The notes under the pieces: model-generated | The model's database searches: none | The model's input: only the letters and a program-made list of their open reading frames with translations | What the model was told of the DNA's origin: nothing | Made by a program: the position numbers and the translations under genes | Source: Microvirgula aerodenitrificans DSM 15089 | GTDB taxonomy: Bacteria > Pseudomonadota > Gammaproteobacteria > Burkholderiales > Aquaspirillaceae | Assembly (NCBI RefSeq): GCF_000620105.1 | Contig: NZ_JHVK01000011.1 | Span: forward strand, 1 to 64,000 | Length of the DNA: 64,000 nucleotides | Reading direction: 5' to 3' | Shown: positions 7,865-16,913 of the stretch, in pieces | How the letters are laid out: each line of letters starts with the position of its first letter | Position numbering within the stretch: position 1 is the first letter of the stretch

Positions 7865-8209
7865 ATGACCGACTTGCAGATTCACCGCCCGGGTGACGAC
7901 TCGCTGCGCACGCTGACCCTGGTCGTCTACGGCCTGTACGGGTTGTCGCTGTTTATCGGCGTCACCGCCATCGTTGCCATCGTCGTCAATTACATCAAGC
8001 GCGAGGATGTCGCCGGCACCCTGTACGAGAGCCACTTCCGCTGGCAGATGCGCACATTCTGGTTTTCCGTACTGTGGGGCGTGCTGGCCGGGCTGACTTT
8101 CTGGTTCGGCCTTGGCCTGGTCATCGGCGGCGTGGCCTGGATCTGGTACATCTACCGGGTGGTCAAGGGCTTCCTGTTCCTGAACGACAACAAGCCGATG
8201 CCGTACTGA
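7865..8209 (+). CDS. DUF4870-type small membrane protein, 114 aa
   Basis: This small inner-membrane protein has three hydrophobic segments (about residues 18-44, 64-82 and 84-95). The C-terminal YIYRVVKGFLFLNDNKPM motif is typical of the DUF4870/Tic20-like family. Its function is not known. It is divergently transcribed from zur, and the Zur-box lies in the shared promoter region, so zinc-dependent expression is possible. No partner gene follows in an operon. Confidence 0.75.
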   Translation: MTDLQIHRPGDDSLRTLTLVVYGLYGLSLFIGVTAIVAIVVNYIKREDVAGTLYESHFRWQMRTFWFSVLWGVLAGLTFWFGLGLVIGGVAWIWYIYRVVKGFLFLNDNKPMPY

Positions 8210-8345
8210 GCCGCTCCCGCCCCATGCGGAATGCGCGTGACCGCGCTCATTCCCATGGCGGGCGCATGGATTTAAGTCAGCGTTAACTCCCCACCCGCTA
8301 AATAGCCCGGACACTCTTTTTTTCACGCTTCCAGGAGCTCCTCAC

Positions 8346-8801
8346 ATGAACAAGCCGCTTACGCTTGCCGCCATTCTGCTGGCTGGCCTCAGCCTGACCG
8401 CCCACGCAGCCACCGCCGCCCCCGCCAAGGACCCGATCCAGGCGCGCAAGCACGTGTTCAAGGAATACAAGAAGTCGTTCGGCGCCATGGGCGACATGGT
8501 CAAGGGCAAGACCGCCTGGAACAAGGACGAGTTCGCCAAGTACGCCGCCAATATGGAAACCCTGTCGAGCCAGCCGTGGCAGTACTTCCCGGCCGGCAGC
8601 GACAAGGGCAAGACCGAAGCCCGTGCGGAAATCTGGACCAAGCCGGCCGAGTTCAAGAAGCAGGCCGACAGCCATCAGGCCAAGATTGCCGAACTGGCCA
8701 AGGTTGCCGCCACCGCCACCACGCTGGCCGACGTGAAGCCGGCCTTCGGCGCCGCAGGCCAGACCTGTAAGGCTTGCCACGACCAGTTCAAGAAGGACTG
8801 A
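8346..8801 (+). CDS. cycP: Cytochrome c' (periplasmic, soluble)
   Basis: This 151-aa class II cytochrome c has a Sec signal peptide (cleavage after AHA, about residue 21), a four-helix-bundle body and the haem-attachment motif CKACH at residues 141-145, near the C-terminus as is typical of cytochrome c'. The family binds a pentacoordinate haem and is linked to NO/CO binding and nitrosative stress protection. A strong ribosome-binding site (AGGAG) precedes the ATG. A paralogue follows 186 bp downstream, separated by a stem-loop. Confidence 0.9.
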   Translation: MNKPLTLAAILLAGLSLTAHAATAAPAKDPIQARKHVFKEYKKSFGAMGDMVKGKTAWNKDEFAKYAANMETLSSQPWQYFPAGSDKGKTEARAEIWTKPAEFKKQADSHQAKIAELAKVAATATTLADVKPAFGAAGQTCKACHDQFKKD

Positions 8802-8876
8802 GTCTCCGCCCTGCTCACGACAGCGTCGGCACCGGCGCCTCTGCAACTGCCGGCGCCCACCTTGATGAGCAGTCTG

Positions 8877-8900
8877 ATGCCGCCCCACGGGGCGGCATTT
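8877..8900 (+). terminator. Stem-loop after the first cytochrome c' gene
   Basis: ATGCCGCCCC and GGGGCGGCAT form a perfect 10-bp inverted repeat with a 2-nt centre, followed by TTCGC. It is a probable transcript end or attenuator between the two cytochrome c' genes, although the T-run is short. Confidence 0.5.
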
Positions 8901-8987
8901 CGCTTCCGGGCTCATGGCAGATGAAAAAAGCCGCGACCCGGTCCATAATCCGCCGTCGTTTTGACTCCGCCCTGCGCCGAAGAACTC

Positions 8988-9446
8988 ATGAAGCCGTCCC
9001 TGTCTGTCTGCCTTGCCGCCCTTGTCGCCCTGAGCGCCTGTTCCAGTGAAAAACCGCAGGACCCCGAAACCCGCGACCGGGTACAGGCGTTCAAGTCGGT
9101 ATTGAACACCTTCGAGCCGCTGGGGCTGATGGTCCGCGAGAAGCAGCCGTTCGATCCGATCCGCTTCGCCGAGCTGGCCGCGCAGCTGAAGGACGAATCA
9201 CGCAAGCCTTTCGCCCACTTCTCCACCGCCCCGACCGGCAGCAGCAAGGCCCGTCCGGAAATCTGGAGCGAGCCGGCCCGTTTCGCCAAAGCCCGCGACA
9301 CCTTCTACCAGCACGCCGACCAGCTGGCGGCAGTGACCGCCGGCAAGCCGGCACTGAAGCTCGCCGATGTCAGCCCGGCCTATGGCCAGCTGGCGCAAAG
9401 CTGCAAGAGCTGCCATGACGCTTTCCGCCGCACCGTGACCGAGTGA
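8988..9446 (+). CDS. Cytochrome c'-like lipoprotein
   Basis: This is a 152-aa paralogue of the preceding cytochrome c'. The same helical-bundle pattern and C-terminal haem motif CKSCH (139-143) are present. The signal sequence instead ends in the lipobox LSAC (Cys at about residue 18), so it should be lipid-anchored. The ATG at 8988 is chosen over an upstream in-frame start because it begins the signal sequence. Both paralogues share a SSKARPEIWSEPARF / KTEARAEIWTKPAEF block, supporting duplication. Confidence 0.85.
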   Translation: MKPSLSVCLAALVALSACSSEKPQDPETRDRVQAFKSVLNTFEPLGLMVREKQPFDPIRFAELAAQLKDESRKPFAHFSTAPTGSSKARPEIWSEPARFAKARDTFYQHADQLAAVTAGKPALKLADVSPAYGQLAQSCKSCHDAFRRTVTE

Positions 9447-9549
9447 TCGTCGGGCGCCACCGCGCACGACAACATCCTTTTCACACTCCTGCTTGGCAAG
9501 TCACCGCCATGCCATCACCATAGCCCCTCACGACACGACAGCGCCTGCC

Positions 9550-10359
9550 ATGACCCCTCCCCTGAAGCTGGAACTGATTTCCCGTCTGCCGGCAGCCGCC
9601 GACACGCGACCGCCGCTGCTGTTCGTTCACGGCGCCTACTCCAGCGCCTGGGTCTGGGACGAGTTCTGGCTGCCCTGGTTTGCCGCCAACGGCTGGAGCG
9701 CGCATGCGCTGAGCCTGGAAGGGCATGGCGACAGCGATGGTCACAGCTGGCTCGCCGCCATCGGCATCGACGACTACGTGCGCAATGTGGCGCAGATCGC
9801 CGCCACGCTGCCGGCACCACCGGTGCTGATCGGCCATTCGATGGGCGGGTATGTGATCCAGCGCTATCTGGAACAGGGCCATCCGGCGGCCGGTGTGGCC
9901 ATGCTGGCATCGGTACCGCCGACCGGCATGACCCATGCCTCGCTGGCCATGCTGTGGCACACCCCCGACCTGCTGGCTGCCGTGCAGTTGTTCCAGAGCG
10001 GCCCTGATTATCATCCGAGCCTCGGCAAGGCAAAGGAATTGCTGTTCAGTGCCGATATGCCGGATGAGCGGCTCGCGCAGTGGCTGGGACGCTTCCAGCC
10101 GGAATCGATGCGCGCCGTGTTCGACATGATGCTTGTCGGCATCCTGTCACTGCCGCCGATGCATGACCGCCTGCCGGCGCTTGTGATGGGCGGTGCCGAC
10201 GACCGCATTATCGGCAGCACCGACCTGCTGGCAACCGCCACCCACTTCGGGGTGGCGGCGGAAATCCTGCCCGGCACCGGCCACATGCTGATGCTGGATA
10301 CGCGGGAACGCGCAGCGGCCCAGCGCCTGCTGGAGTGGCTGCACACCCGATTCAGTTGA
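9550..10359 (+). CDS. Alpha/beta-fold hydrolase
   Basis: This 269-aa cytoplasmic serine hydrolase has a nucleophile elbow GHSMGG (Ser97), an oxyanion region FVHGAYSSAW near the N-terminus, a likely acid in GGADD and a catalytic His in GTGHM near the C-terminus. The substrate is not predictable. The ATG at 9550 is used; an in-frame TTG at 9493 would add 19 unconvincing residues and neither has a good ribosome-binding site. No operon partner is evident. Confidence 0.8.
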   Translation: MTPPLKLELISRLPAAADTRPPLLFVHGAYSSAWVWDEFWLPWFAANGWSAHALSLEGHGDSDGHSWLAAIGIDDYVRNVAQIAATLPAPPVLIGHSMGGYVIQRYLEQGHPAAGVAMLASVPPTGMTHASLAMLWHTPDLLAAVQLFQSGPDYHPSLGKAKELLFSADMPDERLAQWLGRFQPESMRAVFDMMLVGILSLPPMHDRLPALVMGGADDRIIGSTDLLATATHFGVAAEILPGTGHMLMLDTRERAAAQRLLEWLHTRFS

Positions 10360-10504
10360 GACCGGCGCCGGCAGCGGGCGCAAATGCGGCAGCGCAACAC
10401 GGACGATGCTTGGGTCGCGCTCCCGCTTCAAGTAAAATCGCCATGCGCAACTTTTTGATCGAGCGCAAAAAATAAGAGGGCTTGCCAGTCCGCCTGGCCA
10501 CATC

Positions 10505-10822
10505 ATGATCTGCAATCCGTACGAAATCGTCATCCAGGGCATTACCAACGAGGGCAGGACTTTCCGTCCCAGCGACTGGGCCGAGCGTCTGTCCGGCATT
10601 CTGGCCTCGTTCGAATCCGACCAGAAAAAACTCGAATACCATGCTTACGTCCGGCCGCTGCTGCTGGAAAACGTCCGCTGCGTCGCCGTGGACAAGAAGC
10701 TGGAGAAAATCGACCCGCGCGTGTTCCAGTTTCTGATGTCGTTCGCCCGCGACAACGATCTGCGGGTGATCGACTGCCGCCAGTTGATCGACGAGGTGTA
10801 CCCGAGCCGCTTCCTGGCCTGA
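10505..10822 (+). CDS. DUF3579 family protein
   Basis: This 105-aa soluble protein matches the betaproteobacterial DUF3579 family. It has an N-terminal IVIQGITNEGRTFRPSDWAER block, a central YVRPLLLENVRCVAVDKKL and a C-terminal FQFLMSFARDNDLRVIDCR. No biochemical function is known to me. It is monocistronic, with an intrinsic terminator 28 bp past the stop. The family is largely restricted to betaproteobacteria, which helps place the organism. Confidence 0.88.
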   Translation: MICNPYEIVIQGITNEGRTFRPSDWAERLSGILASFESDQKKLEYHAYVRPLLLENVRCVAVDKKLEKIDPRVFQFLMSFARDNDLRVIDCRQLIDEVYPSRFLA

Positions 10823-10850
10823 CCCGACTGCGGCGAAAAAACAACACCAG

Positions 10851-10872
10851 CCGGGCTTTGCCCGGTTTTTTG
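10851..10872 (+). terminator. Rho-independent terminator
   Basis: CCGGGC-TTT-GCCCGG followed by TTTTTTG, ending the DUF3579 transcript. Flanking AAACAACA and TGTTGTTT can lengthen the stem. Confidence 0.85.
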
Positions 10873-10996
10873 TTGTTTTATCCGTCGCGCTGCCGGCACC
10901 AGGGCTGCGCTCAGGGCGGCATGAAAGCCATGCATGCCGCCCTGCAGAATTTACGCCATCAGCATCCCGCCTTCATGTTGCGCTGCAAGAAAGCAA

Positions 10997-11034
10997 CATA
11001 AAACAAACCCATCCTAATTTTCTGTTGTTTTATG
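10997..11034. promoter_or_regulatory. Inverted and direct repeats upstream of the porin
   Basis: CATAAAACAA (10997-11006) and TTGTTTTATG (11025-11034) are perfect 10-bp inverted repeats 18 bp apart, in an AT-rich island. CAACATAAA also recurs at 10995 and 11036, and TGTTGTTTTAT occurs both here (11023) and in the terminator region (10871). This is a probable operator or promoter region for the porin; the regulator is unknown. The rest of the 10823-11168 gap shows no gene. Confidence 0.45.
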
Positions 11035-11168
11035 ACAACATAAATCCCCTGAAACACGCTGCATGCAACAGTTTTGTCATCCGAATGCCATACCCCCACG
11101 GTATAGTCACCGGCACGTCGTCAACGAACGATGGACAAGATTCAAGACCCCAGTGGAGTGATGCTTTG

Positions 11169-12263
11169 ATGAACAAGAAACTGATTGCCGCCGCCCTCGC
11201 CGGCGCATTTGCTGCCCCGGTCGCCATGGCCGATACGACTATCTACGGCTTCATCAGCGCGGGCGTGGAATACGTTCAGGCTACCGGTGCCAAGAACAAC
11301 ACGACCGGCGCGACCCTGCCGGATGCCCAGCAGTACAAGGGCCGCATTCGCATCCAGAACGAAAACTCCCGCATCGGCTTCAAGGGCGGCGAAGATCTGG
11401 GCAACGGTCTCAAGGCGGTATGGCAGGTTGAACAAGGCCTGTCGGTTGATGGTGACACCACCTCGAACTGGGCAACCCGCAACTCGTTCGTTGGCCTGCA
11501 AGGTGGCTTCGGCGAAGTACGCCTCGGCCGTCATGATGATGCATACAAGGTTATCGGCGACAGCGTTGGCCTGAACATCATGACCAACACCTCGGCCGAC
11601 AACGCCTGGAGCAAGGACACCACCTTCGGCCGCGCCGGTGCGCGTCGCGCCAATACCGCCTTGTATCTGTCGCCGGTATTCAGCGGCGTCCAGTTTGCAG
11701 CCAGCTACTCGGCAGACGAAGACCGCACCTACGTGGGTGAAGATCGCACGGATGCCAGCGTGTACGGCGCCGCCGTCAAGTACTCGGCAAACGGCCTGAC
11801 CGCTTCGCTGGGTTACAACCACGCCACCGACCGCAGCAACTTCACCAACTCGCTGACGCCGACGATCATTGTCGACAACAAGCTCGACGGCTACCTGGCC
11901 GCGGTCAGCTACAAGTTTGGCAATGCCATGCTCGGCGCCGGCTACGAATATGTCGACTACGATACCTACAATCAGGACAGCTGGACCCTGGTCGGTGGCT
12001 ACCAGTTCGGCGCCTTTGGCCTGAAGGCTTCGTACACGATGGTCGGCAAGGCTGACGGCAAGACCAACGGTGGCGACTACAAGGCCAACCAGTGGGTGCT
12101 GGGTGCAACCTACGACCTGTCCAAGCGTACGCAGATCCTTGCCTACGCCACCCAGATCGACAACAAGAAGGCTGCCACTGCCAACTTCGGCGTGAACAAC
12201 CCGACGATCGCTGCCGGTGCCGACCCGCAAGCCTACGGCCTGGCACTGAAGCACTCGTTCTGA
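11169..12263 (+). CDS. Gram-negative porin (Omp32/PorB type)
   Basis: This 364-aa trimeric outer-membrane beta-barrel porin has a signal peptide from the ATG at 11169 (MNKKLIAAALAGAFAAPVAMA), then the family start DTTIYGFISAGVEY. Internal landmarks are NSRIGFKGGEDLGNGLKAVWQ, the loop-3 region with FVGLQGGFGEVRLGRHD, and a C-terminal Phe (LALKHSF), the outer-membrane sorting signal. Earlier in-frame starts are not used because they would bury the signal peptide. The preceding AT-rich repeats suggest tight regulation, and the codon choice is that of a highly expressed gene. Confidence 0.93.
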   Translation: MNKKLIAAALAGAFAAPVAMADTTIYGFISAGVEYVQATGAKNNTTGATLPDAQQYKGRIRIQNENSRIGFKGGEDLGNGLKAVWQVEQGLSVDGDTTSNWATRNSFVGLQGGFGEVRLGRHDDAYKVIGDSVGLNIMTNTSADNAWSKDTTFGRAGARRANTALYLSPVFSGVQFAASYSADEDRTYVGEDRTDASVYGAAVKYSANGLTASLGYNHATDRSNFTNSLTPTIIVDNKLDGYLAAVSYKFGNAMLGAGYEYVDYDTYNQDSWTLVGGYQFGAFGLKASYTMVGKADGKTNGGDYKANQWVLGATYDLSKRTQILAYATQIDNKKAATANFGVNNPTIAAGADPQAYGLALKHSF

Positions 12264-12288
12264 CCGGACTTTCCGGCCGGTAACGCAA

Positions 12289-12314
12289 ACGGGCAGCTTT
12301 CGCTGCCCGTTTTT
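12289..12314. terminator. Rho-independent terminator after the porin
   Basis: ACGGGCAGC-TTTC-GCTGCCCGT followed by TTTT, between the convergent porin and map genes. Confidence 0.88.
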
Positions 12315-12336
12315 CATTGCCGCTGTCGCGTCTCGT

Positions 12337-13134
12337 TCAGAACACCGGACGCGGCGGCGTGCCGGCCGAGACCGTCAGCACCTCATGGCCGTCTTCAGTC
12401 ACCAGGATCGTGTGTTCCCACTGCGCCGAAAGGCTGCGATCCTTGGTCTCCACGGTCCAGCCGTCCGGCTTGATGCGGATATGGCGCTTGCCGGCGTTCA
12501 GCATCGGTTCGATGGTGAAGATCATGCCGGGCAGGATTTCCACGCCGGTACCGGGCTGACCATAATGCAGCACCTGCGGGTCTTCGTGAAACTTCTCGCC
12601 GACGCCATGGCCGCAGAACTCCTGGACGATGGTGTAGCCGGCGTTCTCGGCATGACGCTGGATCACATGGCCGATATCGCCAAGGTGAATGCCCGGGCGG
12701 ACGATGTCGATGCCCTTCCACATGCATTCATAGGTAATGTCGCTGAGCCGTTTCGCCTGCGGCGTGACCTTGTTGCCGATCAGGAACATGCGGCTGGTAT
12801 CGCCATGCCAGCCATCCTTGATCACGGTGATGTCGATATTCATCACGTCGCCGTTCTTCAGCACCCTGTCTCCGGGGATGCCGTGGCAGATCACCTGGTT
12901 GACCGACGTGCAGATCGACTTCGGATACGGCGTGCCGCCGTCCGGCGCGTAGTTCAGCGGCGCCGGAATCGTGCCCTGCACCTGGGTCATGTACTCGTGG
13001 CACAGGCGGTCGAGTTCGCCGGTGGTGACACCGGGCTGGACGAACGGGGTGATGTAGTCGAGAACTTCGGACGCGAGTCTGCAGGCGACGCGCATCTTGG
13101 CGATGTCGTCGCCCTGCTTGATGACAATGCTCAT
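12337..13134 (-). CDS. map: Methionine aminopeptidase, type I
   Basis: This 265-aa enzyme removes the initiator Met from nascent proteins. Its pita-bread metalloprotease fold is recognisable by NIDITVIKDGWHGDTSRMF (two Asp ligands), GHGVGEKFHEDP (His ligand and substrate His), FTIEPML (Glu ligand) and AQWEHT (Glu ligand). The start at 13134 (MSIVIKQGDDIAKMR) matches the family. It is last in the co-directional series that begins with rpoE, 64 bp after acpS. Confidence 0.95.
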   Translation of the reverse strand: MSIVIKQGDDIAKMRVACRLASEVLDYITPFVQPGVTTGELDRLCHEYMTQVQGTIPAPLNYAPDGGTPYPKSICTSVNQVICHGIPGDRVLKNGDVMNIDITVIKDGWHGDTSRMFLIGNKVTPQAKRLSDITYECMWKGIDIVRPGIHLGDIGHVIQRHAENAGYTIVQEFCGHGVGEKFHEDPQVLHYGQPGTGVEILPGMIFTIEPMLNAGKRHIRIKPDGWTVETKDRSLSAQWEHTILVTEDGHEVLTVSAGTPPRPVF

Positions 13135-13198
13135 GGCGGAAAACTTGTTCTGTGTCAAACCATGAATGGTATCACGTCCGGCGGCGGTCGGCCGCCGC

Positions 13199-13576
13199 TC
13201 ACCCTTCCAGCACGACAAAGGCCGAGCACAGGCTGCGTTCGTCGCTGATCGACAGATGGGTACGGCGGATGCCGCGCGCGGTCAGCCACGCGGCCAGTAC
13301 CGGCTCGAATGCCAGTTCCGGCTTGCCAAGCGCATCGTGACCGATGCGGATGGCGGTCAGCAGAACCGGCGCACGCACGCCGGTGCCGACGGCTTTGGCA
13401 AACGCTTCCTTGGCGGCGAAGCGTTTGGCCAGAAAGCGCGCCGGCAGCGCCGCACGCGCCCATTCGTCGCGTTCCTCCGGTGCGAGGATGCGCTGGCCCG
13501 CGCGCGCGCCATGCCGCGCCAGCAGCGCGTCGAAACGGACAATCTCGACCAGGTCGGTCCCGATGCCGACAATCAT
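13199..13576 (-). CDS. acpS: Holo-[acyl-carrier-protein] synthase
   Basis: This 125-aa protein transfers 4'-phosphopantetheine from CoA to the fatty-acid ACP. Motifs are the N-terminal [12 protein letters not shown] (Mg-binding Asp), the central [19 protein letters not shown] (Glu ligand) and the C-terminal HLSISDE. The ATG overlaps the pdxJ stop (ATGA), the conserved pdxJ-acpS pairing. It serves primary metabolism; the second transferase at 52234 is for the siderophore NRPS. Confidence 0.95.
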   Translation of the reverse strand: MIVGIGTDLVEIVRFDALLARHGARAGQRILAPEERDEWARAALPARFLAKRFAAKEAFAKAVGTGVRAPVLLTAIRIGHDALGKPELAFEPVLAAWLTARGIRRTHLSISDERSLCSAFVVLEG

Positions 13577-14307
13577 CGCGCGTCGTGCCGGCCTTCGAGC
13601 ATCAGCGTCTTCATCTCGCGCACTGCCGGCGCCAGCCCGGTCATCAGCGCCTGGGCGATGATGGCATGGCCGATATTGAGTTCGCGGATTTCGCGGATGG
13701 CCGCGATCGGTTTGACGTTGTGGTAGTTCAGCCCGTGGCCGGCGTTGACCACCAGACCCAGCTCGTCGCCATACAGCGCGGCATGACGGATGCGGACCAG
13801 TTCGGCCTGATGGACCGCCTCGCCCTCGGCATCGGCGTAGCGGCCGGTATGCAGCTCGATCACCGTGGCGCCGGTTTCCTGTGCGGCCTTGATCTGTTCG
13901 TCGTCGGGATCGATAAACAGCGACACGCGGGTGCCGTTGGCCTGCAGCTGGCGGGTGTAGTGGCGGATGGTCTCGAAGTAGCGGATCACGTCCAGCCCGC
14001 CCTCGGTGGTCAGTTCCTCGCGCTTTTCCGGCACCAGACAGACGTCCTGCGGGGCGACCCGCAGTGCGTTGTCGAGCATTTCGTCGGTCAGCGCCATTTC
14101 GAGATTCATGCGCGTCTTGATCGAGGCGCGGATCACGGCCAGATCGGCATCGCGGATATGGCGGCGGTCTTCGCGCAGATGCAGGGTGATCAGGTCGGCG
14201 CCGGCCGTCTCGGCGACCAGGGCCGCCTCGACCGGACTCGGATAGCGGGTACCGCGGGCGTTGCGAAGCGTGGCGACGTGGTCGATGTTGACACCGAGGA
14301 GAAGCAT
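13573..14307 (-). CDS. pdxJ: Pyridoxine 5'-phosphate synthase
   Basis: This 244-aa TIM-barrel enzyme joins 1-deoxyxylulose 5-phosphate and 3-amino-1-hydroxyacetone phosphate in vitamin B6 synthesis. The N-terminus [21 protein letters not shown], then HLREDRRHI and the C-terminal [12 protein letters not shown] are diagnostic. The ATG at 14307 is used; the frame runs further upstream only by chance. It lies 77 bp after recO and overlaps acpS. Confidence 0.95.
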   Translation of the reverse strand: MLLLGVNIDHVATLRNARGTRYPSPVEAALVAETAGADLITLHLREDRRHIRDADLAVIRASIKTRMNLEMALTDEMLDNALRVAPQDVCLVPEKREELTTEGGLDVIRYFETIRHYTRQLQANGTRVSLFIDPDDEQIKAAQETGATVIELHTGRYADAEGEAVHQAELVRIRHAALYGDELGLVVNAGHGLNYHNVKPIAAIREIRELNIGHAIIAQALMTGLAPAVREMKTLMLEGRHDAR

Positions 14308-14384
14308 GTTGCGGTCCCGGACAGGATTGGATGACGGCCCCGATTGTACCGAAGCCGGGCGACGTTTTCGATCCACCCGCCGGC

Positions 14385-15116
14385 TCAGTCGCCGAGCGCG
14401 GTGACTTCGTTCAGCAGCAGCCGGGTGGCCAGTTCGGTCTCGCCGAGGATATGGCCCAGCAAATGCCGGTTCAGCTGCCGCGCTTCGCGCAGCACGCGCG
14501 GATCGGAGAAGGTTTCCACCGCCAGCGCCAGCAGCGTCGCGCCGCTGATGCGACAACCGGCGTCGCCATCCAGACAGGCGCCCTCGCCGGCCACGAAGCC
14601 GTATTCGGCCTCCGGGTCCAGCGGCTGGCCGTCGCGGTCGGCATCCAGCTGCGGCGCATAGCCGAGCGCGGCGATCAGCCGCAGCTCGAAGCGGCGCAGC
14701 GCCGGCGCCAGCCGGGCATCGGCAGCGGCCAGTTCGCGTACCGTCGCCGCATAGTCGGCATACACCGTTTCATGCGGGTCCTCGCGCGCCAGCAGCTTCA
14801 GCAACAGCTCGTTCAGGTAGAAACCGGCCATCAGCCGGCCGCCCGCCAGTTGCGGCAGCCCGCCCAGCCAGTCGGCGTCGGCCAGGGTCTTGACCTCGCC
14901 CTTGCCGAACCAGCCGATTTCCAGCGGTGCAAACGGCAGCAGCACGCCACGGATTGCCGCCCGCGGGCGGCGGGCGCCGCGTGCCACCAGCCCGAGCCGG
15001 CCGTAGTCGCGCGTCAGCACTTCGACCAGCAGGCTGGTTTCCTTGTACGGCATGGCATGCAGTACATAGGCCGGCTGGCGGGTGACTTTTCCCGGGCTGG
15101 ACATGGTGTCAGCCAC
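14385..15116 (-). CDS. recO: DNA repair protein RecO
   Basis: This 243-aa recombination mediator loads RecA onto SSB-coated DNA with RecR (RecFOR pathway). An N-terminal OB-fold ([21 protein letters not shown], then [12 protein letters not shown]) precedes a helical C-terminal domain with [12 protein letters not shown] and [18 protein letters not shown]. The zinc cysteines found in some RecO proteins are absent apart from two Cys in [10 protein letters not shown] start 12 bp downstream (MSSPGK) is also possible. It is 21 bp from era, a conserved gene order. Confidence 0.93.
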   Translation of the reverse strand: MADTMSSPGKVTRQPAYVLHAMPYKETSLLVEVLTRDYGRLGLVARGARRPRAAIRGVLLPFAPLEIGWFGKGEVKTLADADWLGGLPQLAGGRLMAGFYLNELLLKLLAREDPHETVYADYAATVRELAAADARLAPALRRFELRLIAALGYAPQLDADRDGQPLDPEAEYGFVAGEGACLDGDAGCRISGATLLALAVETFSDPRVLREARQLNRHLLGHILGETELATRLLLNEVTALGD

Positions 15117-15137
15117 TGACGAAACGGCGGGGCACGA

Positions 15138-16043
15138 TCAGAGTTCGAACTGCTTGAGGAAGCGGACGTCGTCGGCCCAGCCGCCCTTGACCTTGACCCA
15201 GACCTGCAGGAACACCTTGCCGTCGAACAGCCGTTCCATGTCCATCCGCGCCTCGGTCGAGATCTTCTTCAGCTTTTCGCCGTTCTTGCCGATGACGATC
15301 GCTTTCTGTCCCGGCTTGTCGACCAGCACCTGTACGTGGATGCGACGCATCGCACCGTCAAGCTCGAAGGCCTCGGTCTCGACGTTCATCGCGTACGGCA
15401 GTTCCTCGCCGAGGTAGCGGAACAGCTTTTCGCGCACGATTTCGGCGGCGAGGAAGCGTTCGTTCTTGTCGGTGACCATGTCGATCGGGTACAGCGGCAC
15501 GCCGACCGGCAGGTGCGGCGTGATCAGGTCCATCAGTTCGTCCAGCCGCTGACCATGCTTGGCGCTGACCGGAATGATGTCGACGAACGGATGCGCTTCG
15601 CTGATCTTGACCAGGAAGCCGGCCATTTCCGCCTTGTCCTTCAGCTGGTCGGCCTTGTTGATCACGCAGATCACCGGCCGGTGTTTCGGCAGCAGCACCA
15701 TGACTTCGAGGTCGGCCGGGCCGAACTTGCCGGCCTCGAGCACGAACAGCACGCAATCGACGTCGGACAGCGTGCTGCGCACGCTCTGGTTCAGCGCATC
15801 GTTCAGCGCATTGCGGTGGCGGGTCTGGAAGCCCGGGGTGTCGACGAAGATGTACTGCACGTCCCGGCGCGTCTCGATGCCGGTCACCCGCAGCCGCGTG
15901 GTCTGTGCCTTTTCCGACGTGATCGAGATTTTCTGTCCGATCATGTGGTTCATCAGCGTCGACTTGCCGACGTTCGGGCGGCCGACAATCGCGACGAAGC
16001 CGCAGCGGAAGTTGTCGGGCAGGTTTTCAGTAAGATCGGTCAT
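15138..16043 (-). CDS. era: GTPase Era
   Basis: This 301-aa GTPase binds 16S rRNA and assists 30S maturation. The G domain shows GRPNVGKST, the switch motif TTRLR, DTPGF and NKAD. The C-terminal KH domain has the motif VIGKNGEKLKKI. The start at 16043 (MTDLTENLPDNFRCGFVAIVG) lies 4 bp after the rnc stop; an upstream in-frame Met would overlap rnc. The rnc-era pairing is conserved. Confidence 0.95.
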   Translation of the reverse strand: MTDLTENLPDNFRCGFVAIVGRPNVGKSTLMNHMIGQKISITSEKAQTTRLRVTGIETRRDVQYIFVDTPGFQTRHRNALNDALNQSVRSTLSDVDCVLFVLEAGKFGPADLEVMVLLPKHRPVICVINKADQLKDKAEMAGFLVKISEAHPFVDIIPVSAKHGQRLDELMDLITPHLPVGVPLYPIDMVTDKNERFLAAEIVREKLFRYLGEELPYAMNVETEAFELDGAMRRIHVQVLVDKPGQKAIVIGKNGEKLKKISTEARMDMERLFDGKVFLQVWVKVKGGWADDVRFLKQFEL

Positions 16044-16047
16044 GCGG

Positions 16048-16761
16048 TCACAGTTTGTGTCGGGGTTTGGCGGCATCATCGTGCGCGGCGATCAGGTCGA
16101 GCGCACGTTCGGCCGCGAGTTGCTCGGCGGCGCGGCGGCTGGCGCCCTCGCCGCGGCTGGCAATGCCAAGGGCAGGAATGTCGCAGGCCACGTCGAAGTG
16201 CGACAGGTGGGCGTCGCCGGTCTGGTTGACGATCCGGTAGGCCGGCAGTGGCAGGCGCCTTGCCTGCAGCACTTCCTGCAGATGGGTCTTGGCATCCTTC
16301 GCCTGCCGGTTCAGGTCGATGCCGGCGATGCGCGACGCATACAGCCGGCGGACCACGCCCTCGGCGGCGGCAAAGCCGGCGTCGACGCTGACCGCGGCAA
16401 ACAGCGCTTCCATCGCGTCGGCGAGAATGGACGGCCGGTCGTGGCCGCCGCTCTTGCGCTCGCCGTCGCCGAGGAACAGGCAGTCGCCCATGTTCAGCTC
16501 GCGCGCGATTTCGGCCAGCGTGCTCTGGTTGACCAGATTGGCGCGCAGCCGCGACAGCTTGCCTTCCGGCAGTTCCGGAAAACTGTCGAACAGCATGCGT
16601 GCCACGGTGTAGTTGAGGATGCCGTCACCGACGAATTCCAGCCGCTCATTGTTCGGCTGCCCATAGCTGCGATGGGTCAGCGCTTCCTTGAGCGGCGCCG
16701 TGTCGGAGAAGTCGTGGCCGATGCGTTGCGTCAGCCTGGTAATGGGTAAAGGTGTTTTCAC
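16048..16761 (-). CDS. rnc: Ribonuclease III
   Basis: This approximately 237-aa enzyme is the double-strand-specific endoribonuclease for rRNA and mRNA processing. The signature NERLEFVGDGILN carries catalytic Glu/Asp residues, with ADAMEALFAAVSVDAG holding the second acidic pair. A C-terminal dsRNA-binding domain spans about residues 155-225. No ATG precedes the conserved part; a GTG at 16761 is proposed, with a TTG at 16785 as alternative, and neither has a clear ribosome-binding site. Confidence 0.92.
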   Translation of the reverse strand: MKTPLPITRLTQRIGHDFSDTAPLKEALTHRSYGQPNNERLEFVGDGILNYTVARMLFDSFPELPEGKLSRLRANLVNQSTLAEIARELNMGDCLFLGDGERKSGGHDRPSILADAMEALFAAVSVDAGFAAAEGVVRRLYASRIAGIDLNRQAKDAKTHLQEVLQARRLPLPAYRIVNQTGDAHLSHFDVACDIPALGIASRGEGASRRAAEQLAAERALDLIAAHDDAAKPRHKL

Positions 16762-16913
16762 AGCGTCGCAGAGGCGGCCGCGCAACGCGCGACCGGGGAA
16801 AGTCGGAGATCGCGCGGGCCGGGGCCCACGCGAGGAAAGATGGGCGCCGGGCGCCCGCTACGCTTCTATTCTACGCATCCCGGCGCGATACCGCAGTCCG
16901 CACGCCGCACGGA

